Source of the DNA: Thunnus maccoyii
Taxonomy: Eukaryota; Chordata; Actinopteri; Scombriformes; Scombridae
Reading direction: 5' to 3'
Length of the DNA stretch: 64,000 nt
Assembly: GCF_910596095.1 (NCBI RefSeq)
Contig: NC_056543.1
Coordinates: forward strand, 17,966,042-18,030,041
A program made the translations under genes and the position numbers. Shown here piece by piece: positions 12,102-22,847 of the stretch. A model generated the notes under the pieces. It worked only from the letters and a program-made list of their open reading frames with translations. It ran no database searches and had not been told where the DNA came from. Each line of letters begins with the position of its first letter. The stretch's first letter is position 1.

Positions 12102-13615
12102 CTGTAAAAGTGCATGAAGAGTGTAATTCATTTCAAATACACTTACAAACTCACTGATTCTCTGCAAACAAGTATTTTGTTAGCATTTAACAAGTACACC
12201 ACCCATAGTACTTTGACATTTATTCTATTAGTCTATTAGTCATGGGAGCTGTTAAATGTTTTAAAAAATGTTTTGCTGCTGCACATCATCATCTTATTTT
12301 CTCTCTCTGACTTGCATTTTACAAACTTACCACTGGTAATGTGTCAGTAGATATAAAGGTACCCAAATCAAAGCAAATTTAATTTTATATTTCTTTTCCC
12401 CATGAACAGTGACCTAAAAAGTCACTCTTAAAAAATATATAGTTTAAGAATCTTTTCTTAATCTATTTGTTTTGATAAGATCGATAATATATTGAATATA
12501 TTGATTTTTAACAAGCAGGTTTTTATTCTGGCAAGAATGACACAAAGAGAATAAACTAAGATACAGCTGACTGTGAATTGGATATGTGAAATGTTTTCAG
12601 AAATGCTTTATTTTACAGGTCCCTTAATCTTATTTTAGTAATTTGTAGGTATTTCACAGTTAAATTTTTAGGATATTTTACAAAGAGGGTGGTGCAATTT
12701 CATACAAATTATAAGAAAAAAATAGAAAAAAGTGTTAAGTTGGTTTAGTTTAGAGTGGTGGTACCCACCCATTAAATGTAGGTTCATATGTGGTTCTTTT
12801 TTCTTCTTTAACTGACACTGACATACTTAATTTTCAGTGTGTCAAACTATATATTATATTTTAGAATATTAGGTTTTTTCCATAATTTCCTAAAAGTAGC
12901 TGCTGTGAAGCTGCTAATTCTTAGGACATTTCTTTGAAATGGTAAGCATAGAGTTTTTAAGAAAAAGCTGACAACTTTTAAGAAACCAATGTGTAGTTTG
13001 ACCTCACAATAGTTGTCAACATCTCTGACTTTTCTCAGCAAATCAAATAAAATTAACTGAAGCAAAAATAAAATGATTACTCCAGTCTGAATTTTTGGCT
13101 AACTGGTTGTCAGTTTGTGTCTTGTTTGTCTCTTGAGCTGGGCTTCAACTTCAACTAAAAGCTTTCCCTACCAGTTGGTGGCGGTCATGCACCATCTCGT
13201 TGTTTGCCAACCGCCAAAAAAAAAAACATCACGAAGAAGAAGAAGAAGAAGACGGAAAAAGAATGCCAAGAAGAAGACGCTACAAAACTACAAAAATGGC
13301 GCAGGCCGGGACAGCTAACGGTAGCAGCTAGCGTTAACTGACGCCACACCGGTTAAAATGCGCCGTAATTGTACACCGGATTTTTAAACTGCTGACTACA
13401 CTTAATTTCCACACCTCCGGACAACTCCTAAGTTCAACCAGCCCTTACAAAGTGGACTAGGTACGACTTTTGAATGAGGTTGACCAGATATCCAGGCTCA
13501 CTAGCTCAGCAACGCTAACTTTAGATAGCTGTTAACTTCTAGCTGGACCCGGGGACTCAGGAATATGCAGCGTAGTGAACGGTTGTAAAGTTATCGTACT
13601 GAAAAACCAAACCGT
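12102..13615 (-). other. mettl8: mettl8 intron 1
   Basis: AT-rich intron sequence between the candidate non-coding exon and the first coding exon. It contains one short repeat (13160-13262) and otherwise nothing recognisable. Its right-hand end is also part of the shared promoter region with dcaf17. Confidence 0.45.
13160..13262 (+). repeat. Short interspersed fish repeat ending in (AAG)n
   Basis: The sequence reads CCAGTTGGTGGCGGTCATG, then GTTGTTTGCCAACCGCC, an A-run and an (AAG)n tail. This small unit recurs widely in teleost genomes (recognised from memory, no search run). It lies just upstream of the dcaf17/mettl8 start region. Confidence 0.6.
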
Positions 13616-13619
13616 CCTC

Positions 13620-13627
13620 ACCTGCTG
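13620..13627 (-). other. mettl8: Candidate donor of the mettl8 non-coding first exon
   Basis: The minus strand reads CAGCAG|GTGAGG across 13627-13616, a near-consensus 5' splice site. It would close a first exon that starts to its right (about 13630-13720) and overlaps the dcaf17 5' region on the other strand. This fits the head-to-head arrangement known for METTL8/DCAF17. It is not proven by sequence alone. Confidence 0.4.
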
Positions 13628-13717
13628 TAGCTGTGGTCTAGTGTTGGGGTCACCTTAGGTAGTTGTCGGCTCTTGACATGCTACCAGTCTTCTTGTAGAA
13701 ACAATTGCCGCCTGCTG

Positions 13718-16700
13718 ATGGCGCCCTACCGGAGAAAAAGGAGCGTTAACGCCGCTCAGGTGTTGAGCTGGAGGAACAGAGGTATCGGTGCTGCGACTCT
13801 CATCAGGCACAATATGAAGGTCCTTAGAAGTATCATCCTCCAGGTAATGGAAAACACTATACATTTAGCATGAAATATTTACTGTAGCTAACTGGTTCAG
13901 CTAATATATATATATATATATATATAATCTTCTTTATTACTGTTATATTGTAGGACAACAGGAATTATATTAAAGTGTGGAGCAAGACCTCAAAATCCAC
14001 AATAATGTATGAGGATGGTAAAATCTACTTTGAAAATTACCAGAGCTGCTACAGCTGGTGAGTGTGAATAATTAACTTGCAGTGATTTTCAGTCTTCAGT
14101 ACACATACAGTACAAAATAATACATTAGAGCCAGGGTCGGCCCTGACTATGTTGGTGCCCTAGGTGAGATTTTACATTGGAGTCCCCCAAAAAAGAGCAC
14201 CAATGGTACTTTCAGCCCAGACTTCCAGTTCTCCCATTCCTCCAGACAAAAAGGCAAATGGGGGTCAAAGTGTATTCAAGAGTGTTTGGTGGTATTGCCA
14301 GAGGTAGAACATGATAAGGCTTTGAAAAACAAACCTGATGAAAACCCATGCAAGTCAATGGGGAAAAAAGAGAGGAAAAATGTTAAGAAGGGAGAACAAG
14401 TGTGTATTTCCAAAAGCTGTGCATAAGTGCACACTATGTGGCCCATGCCATGAGCCGCCCCTGATTAGAGCTACAGATAAACAACGACATCATTCAAATT
14501 GGCTTACATACTGTAAGTCTCATATTTAAGTCAAAAAATGCCCACTAGTTTTATTCATATCTAAATAAATCAAAATCAGATAATCATTGTACACCCTTTG
14601 TGAGATGCAGCTCATTAACATATTATAATAAAACTATATCAAAAAAAATTACCCATTTACCAAATTACAATTAGCAGTGAGATTAGAGCAAATTGTAAAC
14701 AGAATCATATATCATGACGTTTACAGGGTAAATGGACATTGCATTCAGATTCACTGGAGGTACTGAAAATGTTTAGTGACATATACTGTCATTTGTACAA
14801 TTGTAAGAGATGATAATTTTTTGTTTTTCACATTAATGGGATGAATCCAGGTATAAGTTATTTTACTAGATTTATTTCTCTTTCTTAATGCTAATGGAAG
14901 CAGATGAGTTACAGCAGATTTCTAGTTTTGGAGACAATTGAGACTTTAATCGTACTAAAGTGGCTGCAACTAAATATCAGGTTGTTTATTTTGAATGCTG
15001 CTCATATCTATAACACTATGTTTACTAACGCTGGCAACAGAAGAAAAGTTTAATACTCTGATAAACAATATGTTCATGTTTCAGTGTTCAGTCTGAGCCT
15101 CAACTTCTGTACAAATTGCCTAAGCGATCTAAACTGGAGAAATTTGAAGATGCCTTGCTGTGTCAGAGCCCACTTGTAAGTGAAGTTTTTTGACTGTTTT
15201 TTCACTGAACTTGAAATGAACTGATTTTGGCAAATGAGTTTCAGAGTATTGTTTAATCTGATCTTTAATTATTGACAGGACAAAACATTAGCCTCTCCTT
15301 CTGATCATAAACCCAGCCTCTTGGCTTTGACAGCCAATAACTGGCTTTACCGCCTGTCAGCCAAAACAGGAGAAGAGCTGGAGCGAGTTTTCCTCTCTTC
15401 AAACCATAAGTTCAGGTATTTTCAAGGCTCCAAGTTCTTTGAGTGGAAATTAATACATTTATTTTCAGTTGTAGTTAATTTAAAAACCTTTTAACCTTAC
15501 TGTGTATTGAAATTCTTTCTAGGTATCTCGGCTGGGATGTTTCTCAAGAGATGTTTTATGTTAAATCTGTTCAAAAGAAAGAAACACCCTCAGCACGACA
15601 GGTGAGATTAATCTATTTTAATGGGATTTGTGCCTTTATTGAAGTGTGACATGACAGTGTATAAGCCCCTGATCTCACTGTTCATGATATTTCTTCGGTT
15701 CTTGGATTTTGAGAGGCGTATTTGCACAAATTAAGTCAAATAAATGTGAAATATTGCAATGACTTTGCCAAGGAATTTAAACATCATTTTAGTCTAGATT
15801 TGAGACTAATGATTATTTTCATGATCAATTAATGTAGACTATTTTTGTTGGTCTATTAATAGTTTAGTCTATTGCAAGAAATGCAAGAAAATTATCACCA
15901 CAAAATTATCAGAGCTCAAGGTGATGTCTTCTAATTGCTTGTTTTGTATGAACAACAGCCCTGAATCCAGAAATATTCAATATACAAAGATACAAAACTG
16001 AAAATGCACTGGATCCTCACATTTGAGAAGCTGGAACTTGGCATCTTTTCTTGATAAATTACTTCAGTTTAATTATCAAAATTGTTGTTAAATTCTCTGC
16101 AAATGAACTGATGGAGTAACTGAGTATTCATTTTATGACTAGTCTTCGGTAAATGATCTGTAATGCGGTGAAGAGAAGACTGAATTTGACATCTTTTTAA
16201 AAAATTTTACAGGCAGGTATCACTGAAAATACAGTGATGCACCTGGCCATCTTTCATGTTTTCCCCTTGCAAATTGTGGGCATTATGGAGATCAACAAAA
16301 AGGTATTCAGATTTTTTTGTAGTTTGTAACATTTTTCTTGTAGGAGTGACATGTCACTATTAAGATGTTCCTCTTAATCTCTCAGGTATTTGGGAATAGT
16401 GTCACCGATGTTGTTCTGTCTCAAGGTGTTCTTGCTGTGTCCTACAGCACCAAGTCAGTGAAACTCTACAGCTTTGAGCACATTGTGCAAAAGGTGGGTA
16501 TTTTTTTTTTATTCTACACAATATTGAGCAAGCCGAATATTTTGTTTAATACATTCTTTTAAATTTTCATTAGAAGTACATTTGTGAATATTTACTCATC
16601 CAGTGTAAACCAGTTTATTATCCTTCTGGTTGCTAACATCTGTTTATTTCATGAGTATTTTCAAGATCCCTCTTTTTGTTTTCAGTACATGGCAGAGAAG

Positions 16701-19700
16701 TTAACTCTTGGAAAGCAGAGTTCACAACTTGGAGGCAAAACAGTGGGAGATGTTCCGTTTGGTATCCCAGTAAACATCCAGATCACAGGTGGGTCACTAT
16801 ATGAAGTCTAGACTGGTGGCATCTTTTTGTGTGAAACATGTTATTAGACCTACTTGGCCACAGTGAGCAGGAATGTTTTTCCTTACAAACTAAGCATGAT
16901 GTTTTTTTTATTAATCTCATGACACAGATTGCCCTCCAGTACTTTTCGAGGTGTCCTGCTCTAATAACGGTGTCCAGATTGGAGGCTACCCATGGCACTA
17001 CATCCACACACCGCCACAAAAATGTCACAAGGGGACTCACCACATCTGTTCACTCAAGGACAGCACTATGGTATATTTTAAGAACTCTTTTTTCAACCAT
17101 ACACTATAACATTAAATTTCAATAACAGTGGTAATTTGAGTATAAAATATAGAATGTTTTTGGATGTAGTAGGTATCCCCAATCCTGTTGTATGGTAGAC
17201 TTAACTGCTGGCAAATTGGTCTGAAAGAGCCTTTCTGACAGTTAGCGTCATTCAGCTGCTGGACAGAGCAGAACAGAACCAAACCTGTTAACACCATTCA
17301 AAACAACACAAAATGGTCCCACTACTGTGTATTTTTTGTAGATAATTCCAGATATATTTTTTTTGACAACACTGCTCACATTTTTTTCTGTCCTGAGAAA
17401 ATCATCAGTAACTAAGCTAATGCAGTTCTCAAAACACAAGAAACCACAGTTCTGTTTGCTTTGATCAATGTGATGTACCTGCAACATTGGTGGTATACTA
17501 CTTACTGCATAAGCTTATATTAAAAAAATACATTTGTGGTATTTTTAACTTTATTAAACTGGTACCCCACACAAAATTTGTCCAAGTATTAAAAAGCATA
17601 TCACACGCCTTGAAGATGAAGCTGCACCAAAAGCACTGTGTTTTACTGCCACCTTTTAAGTCTAGAGTGGTTGTGCTGAGCTCATACAATAGATTTTGGG
17701 TGGAATATCACTTTAATAAGTCAAGTGTTTTTTTTACTCAACTTCTCCACATTGGTTTTTGTACAAGTTGTTGGTGCTTTAAAATGCACAATTACATCAA
17801 TTACATCACAGATGTGGGACTGTAGAAAGAGTTATGTGCTAATGGTACTGTGTGCAGTTTGCCATTCAATAAATGCCTTTGTATTTTACTAAATTAGGCA
17901 TCAAATGGAATACAGAATATGAACTGCTGCTCTCTAGAGAGTGATGGGATTTTCTTCCACCCTGACGACTCAGGAAGAATTATTCATGTTGGGCCGACCA
18001 CCATAAAGTGAGTGCTACATTCAACTTCTACATGACAAAATGAACACTGAGTAAGGCATCAAAAGTAAACTTTCCCTGGTGTGGAGGCAAATATGCCAAA
18101 ACAAAGGAAATCCAAAGACATTCCTAACAGTTTTTGCCTTAACCTTTGCCCCTAAAATCGACATCATCATGTTCAGTGTACATATCATTTTTTCTTTTGG
18201 ATTATTTTATTGAGGAAATGTTTTTGTTTTTCTCCAAGTGTCTTAAAAATCCTCGGTGAGCTGAACAGTGGTTTACCATCAAAGATAGCTGAAGATTTCT
18301 CTATGACAACCCATCGAAACAACAATGTAAGTTTAATGCTTATTTACTTAATAGACTGACCATGGTAACCGGTAACCCACAACCCACAATACTGTACCTG
18401 TGTTTCCATAATCTCAGAGAATTTCATGTTTCTGCTTTCTGTCGACTGCAGTCTACCTCACAAGTCACTGTCACCTCATCAGGCCGCACGGTGAAGAGAA
18501 GATTTCAGCAGCTGGATGATGACCCCGATCAAGAGGTACTAAAACACTTAAGCTGTCATCATTATTCAAGTATCTCTGCAAAGAAAATTGTACTGTGCAG
18601 AGGTCAAGCAAATTAAAGTACATAGCATACATGGAATCTACATTGTATTTGGAAGCCAGAACACAAAACATGCCTTGCATATTGGTGAAATATAAAATTC
18701 CTCAAAAATCTGCAAGTGACACCTGAGATATCACAACACAATACAGGATGCAGTAAGTATCACAACTTGGTAGAAAGCAAGGGCTTAGAAAAAAGGGTAA
18801 GTAGTGCACGTTATTCCATGAGCTGACATTTTGGCAAAGTTATACCTTCTTAAGACTTTCAATGTAATTAAGAAAATCTTATAAATAGCTTTCGGAGCAA
18901 CCAGGAGCCAGATGTATAAAGCTCTGTGTTATGCACAAACAGAAATATGCATACGTATTATTTTCAAGAGATTTATAAAGCTGTGTATGCATAGCAGGGG
19001 TATGCCATATCATATTATTCATGACCTACTCCACAGCGGAGGAGTTAAAAAGGGGAGCGACTTCAGTAGTGTGGAAGTGGTTTGGTTACAAAAGATCAGA
19101 TGTACAACCAACCACAGTAATATGTAAGAAGTGCAAGAAAATGTAACAACCACATCACCATATCAAGCAGAAGCACCTGGTTGAGTATGAGGAGAGCCAA
19201 AAATCCTGTGAGGAGTATTTTGTTGTATCGTCAAGGATATCATTATCGCAGAAATACCCTTTAAATATCGTGATATTATTTTAGGGCCATATCAACCTCC
19301 CCTAATACACGGTTCTGTAGGCACACATGCATGAACCTCATTTCCACTCCCACAGACAGCCATAAACGGCTGTAGAAACACCCTTAATAATATGTTTGCA
19401 AACCAGTACTTGTGGCTGCTCCACCACTTGTTAGAGATGTTTATGAGAACAGCAAAGAAGTGCAGATTTACAGCTGTCATTATGAATGACCATTACACAC
19501 AGCTGTGGCTATTTATATCAACCTGCATCATAAATGCATCACATGTACCTGTGAACCAGAATCACCAGTGATATCTAAATCCTCATTATAAAAGGGCAGA
19601 AAGATAATCAGTGATTTCAAGACTTCAAAGACTTGTCTTGCCTCAAATTGATCACACAAAAGTTTGCATCTGATGGGCATTTTACAAATCATTGTGTTAA

Positions 19701-20873
19701 AGTCATATGATTAGTTGAGTTGTATATTAAGGCTTTATACTTTATTTTTCAACTCCACCTCATCGTGTTACCCTTGGATTGCTCTTCTAAATAATGCATA
19801 CACATGATCTGAAGATTGTATGAATTATGCACCTTCTCACCACGCATTGAGTTTTTATACATAACAGTTTACAGTATATGTGGGAAATGGTGTATGCATG
19901 ATTTTGTGCACAAGGATCGTTTGTACATCTGGCCCCAGATGTACTGTACGTAATCTCCAAATTCAACCTACATCCTACCGTCAACATACTACCCTACATC
20001 TTACCTTCAAACTTGATCAAAACCAAACCAGTGGTGCCTAATGTACCACCCGCGATATCTCTTAACAGATAAAAATACAGTTGAGTAATAATGGTTCAGA
20101 ATCAATGAGACATTTGGGAAAGTCAGCCATTATTGTTGGGTTTCAAACATATCAGAGCTTCCTTCATCAGATCACTGAAGGAATATTATTTTCAACATTT
20201 ATTTATGCTTTTCTGATAACTACCTCTTCCTCTGGCCACATCATTATTGGCTGATGTCAGAAGTGCACTCTGTTGCACCTGTAATCATTTCCAACACTGA
20301 AGTCACAGTACTGACAACACCCCTACTATACTTCAACATTTGTGCTGCAAGTTTCAACGCTGCTGTGAAGCTGCCCTTCAATAAGAGTGCTGATAAAGCT
20401 CAGGATACAGGGCATGTGTAAGTAACATTCACAGTTAGCGTAGACAGTAGCGATATACGATAAAGAACTGTGCACAGCGTCTGTGATGACAGAGATTCAC
20501 AGCATTGGCCCTTTAATTTTGCAGACTTTCCGTATGGTGGAATATGAGGATGAGCTGGACCTTCTGGCAGTGGTGGTAACGAACGGTGAAGAAGGAGAGG
20601 GAAGAGCTCACATTCGTCTCCATGACAACCAGAGTGGGCAGTTACTGCGGACGGTTGATCTGGTTGAACCGTGGGATGAGGTGAGTAACGTGACATGACC
20701 AGACCAACATTAGACTGAAGTGTCTGTGTTTATGGATTCATGTGTGCTCTTATCTTATGTTTCAGACTTATCGACATGAGCTTTTCTTTGACAAAGACAC
20801 AATCGTTCATATTGAACAAAAGAACACCAACTTCTGCTGCCATGTTTACAAACTGAAAGCTGCCACAATATAG
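13718..20873 (+). CDS. dcaf17: dcaf17, DDB1- and CUL4-associated factor 17 (14 coding exons)
   Basis: DCAF17 is a nucleolar protein and candidate substrate receptor of the CUL4-DDB1 ubiquitin ligase; human loss causes Woodhouse-Sakati syndrome. Coding exons: 13718-13843, 13954-14057, 15085-15175, 15279-15415, 15523-15601, 16213-16302, 16386-16493, 16686-16788, 16928-17070, 17898-18007, 18239-18326, 18452-18535, 20525-20680, 20766-20873. They give 508 aa (human 520), in frame throughout, with TAG at 20871-20873. Conserved blocks include KIYFENYQSCYSCV, FEDALL, LTANNWLYRLSA, FGNSVTDVVLSQGVL, GDVPFGIPVNI, IGGYPWHYI, FHPDDSGRIIHVGP and YEDELDLL. The start is the first in-frame ATG of exon 1 (MAPYRRKRS); the N-terminal about 25 residues are Arg-rich and poorly conserved. 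A tiny upstream frame (13679-13699) precedes it. Confidence 0.95.
13903..13926. repeat. (TA)n microsatellite
   Basis: About 12 TA units in dcaf17 intron 1, roughly 27 bases upstream of the exon 2 acceptor. Confidence 0.9.
14132..14463. mobile_element. hAT-type MITE with 8-bp target site duplication
   Basis: The element begins CAGGGTCGGCCCTGACTATG and ends, reverse-complemented, CAGGGGCGGCTCATGG. It is flanked by identical 8-bp repeats ATTAGAGC (14124-14131 and 14464-14471). CAGGG-type termini and an 8-bp duplication are diagnostic of hAT transposons. The 332-bp body has no transposase. It lies in dcaf17 intron 2. Confidence 0.9.
15803..16100. mobile_element. Copy 1 of the fish (GGGCTG)AAACTAATGATTATTTTC family
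   Basis: It starts with GAGACTAATGATTATTTTCATGATCAATTAAT and contains the landmarks CAGCCCTGAATCCAGAAATATTCAAT, GAGAAGCTGGAA and AATTATCAAAATTGTTG. These are shared with copies at 49998-50260 and 54605-54905. It is a widespread non-autonomous fish DNA transposon, here decayed, in dcaf17 intron 5. Confidence 0.65.
18536..20524 (+). other. dcaf17: dcaf17 intron 12
   Basis: The longest dcaf17 intron, about half of it the hAT relic at 18901-19937. The rest shows no gene or strong signal. Confidence 0.8.
18901..19937. mobile_element. Decayed hAT element with BED zinc-finger remnant
   Basis: The left end reads CAGGAGCCAGATGTATAAA. The right end, reverse-complemented, reads CTGGGGCCAGATGTACAAA, and both are followed by TGCACAAA and TGCATAC motifs. 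Inside, the plus-strand frame at about 19069-19139 reads VWKWFGYKRSD, then TTVICKKCKKM before a stop: the W-F and C-x2-C half of a BED zinc finger typical of ZBED/hAT transposases. The rest is broken by stops and frameshifts. It lies in the 2-kb dcaf17 intron 12. Confidence 0.7.
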
Positions 20874-21131
20874 TGGTGCAAAAGTGAATCAAAGCTGCTG
20901 TAATGCATTTAACTTTAAAATGTTGCAAATATTGTTTCAAACTTATATTTTTGTATAGTTGTTCTGTTAAACTCATAATGCTGTTTTTCACATCTGGATA
21001 ATTGTTTCTTTTTTTGCATAAATTACACTTGATAATCAAGTTGCTACATTAAGTCTGTGCTGTATTGCAAACTGTTAACCATGTTCTGTCTGCCACCTGC
21101 GAACATACAGGATTTTTATACTGTCTCTAAA

Positions 21132-21137
21132 AATAAA
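21132..21137 (+). terminator. dcaf17: dcaf17 polyadenylation signal
   Basis: AATAAA, 259 bases after the dcaf17 stop and followed by a T-rich stretch and GTGTGTCTGTC. It is the only good signal before the intergenic region. Confidence 0.75.
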
Positions 21138-21492
21138 GTGTTATATTTTTCCCAGTAACTTTGTGTGTCTGTCTTTCCATCATAGCCATCCAGATATTAA
21201 GATATGTAGTAGTTATTATATGCTTCTCTGTAGTATGTAATATTGCTATATATTTTTTTGAAATTGTAGCTTCTGTACCAAGCTACAGTTGTACCCACAT
21301 ACTGTAGTTTGTTAAAGGTCCTGAAAACAAATTTGATCAATCAGCATCTTACTCTTAAGGGATGGGGTCTTACATAAAACCACAATTTTCAACCGAATTT
21401 GTAGCAGTTATGTGACAATTTAGTAACATCTCAATTATAACTTGATGACAGTTGTGTGGTTGTTTGCTTATGTTGCCAGGCAACTGTTGTTC

Positions 21493-21541
21493 TGTGTGTG
21501 TGTGTGTGTGCGCATGCGTGTGTGAGTGAGAGAGAGAGAGA
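21493..21541. repeat. (TG)n-(AG)n compound microsatellite
   Basis: TG repeats interrupted by CGCATGCG, then GAGTGAG and an AG run. Confidence 0.9.
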
Positions 21542-22847
21542 TATGTGTAGGATTATTAAATGTTGGTTGTGTGTGGTAGGAGGATGGTTGTCATGCAGCC
21601 ATATTCTGCTGAAGTCCGCACAGCCTGTGTGATGATGTGATTATTTGTAAGGAGGATTTGCATTTTGCTTAAGAAATTAGCTGTTTGTTTTGGTGATAAC
21701 TCTCACTCCCTCCGTGCTGTTTGTTCGTTACATTGGCTGGATTAAGGTAGCGTCTTATTTTTGTTTCAGAGCGGGAATTGGCATTGATAACGTTTGCAGT
21801 ACTAAAGGAGAGGACACAATAAGTTGGGCTGGCAGTTTGTTTTTTTCCCGACGAGGGAAGGGGGGTCAAAGGGCATAAGAAGTTTATGAGTCACGGTTCG
21901 CTATTAAATGTAATGGTTGGAAAAGGTCAGCCTTTACTTTTTATTTTCTCCAATACTACCCACCTTTTCTATGGATATAATAAAATATGGTGGAAGGAGA
22001 GTCATGCATTTTCCCCCAGTCACTCAGGAAGGCTCAAGGAAAAATATCTCCGGGGAGAGTCAAGATATAAAACAAAAAAAGTCACACCCAAGCCACCCCT
22101 CTGATAAATAACGAACAGGCACTAACTGGCCCCCTGCCTCAACAACAATGCGTACATGCAGATAACAAATGGAGGCAGTGTCATGTGTCACGTGTTTTAT
22201 TATCTGGAGATTCCTGATAAATGTGGGATTCTTGTGTCCTCATGCAAGTAGGCTTTAGTGTTTGTTTTGATAAGTGAAAGGTGTTGAAATGAACAGGAGA
22301 GGCAAGCTGCAGTTTGCATGTTGCAAATTTGGTGAAAGTTTTTGACCGATGAACTAATACTTAATGATTATCACCTAAAACTTGAAACTTAGAAGCTGAA
22401 TACCCGAGATTGACACAAAGTTTTCAGGGGTTTTGTGTGAATTTGGGCACCCTGACAGGTTTTGCGTCTCCTGTTTTAATATTTTCCTCCATGTTGTGAC
22501 TCTAATATTAAATAAGTGATATTAATAAATAGTATTAAAAGGCACCTGAGCTGCCCAGCCTGATTCACTTACTGCACACCTGCAGCTCAAACTGTGAATG
22601 ACTTTACAGAGAGGAAAACAACACATGGTTTTTATACACGTCAGAGGATGACACAGCACAAACCAGGAGAAAATTATACTATTTAAAAAAAGTCTTCTGT
22701 AACAACGAAAGTTACAAAACGTCTTTCCTCCAAACATTTGCACAGCACAGGGTCATGTGACCGTGGTCCGTCCTCCACAGCCACTACTTGAAGTTGTTGA
22801 GAGGACAGCTGCTACAGTCAAGTCGCGCCGTCTTGCTGCTGACGCTG

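Larger units (their letters stand above)
20874..22847. other. dcaf17 3' UTR and intergenic region to cybrd1
   Basis: The dcaf17 3' UTR runs to about 21160. The remainder is intergenic, with a (TG)n/(AG)n microsatellite at 21493-21541 and the cybrd1 promoter and 5' UTR at its right end (about 22740-22847). No further gene is seen. Confidence 0.7.
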
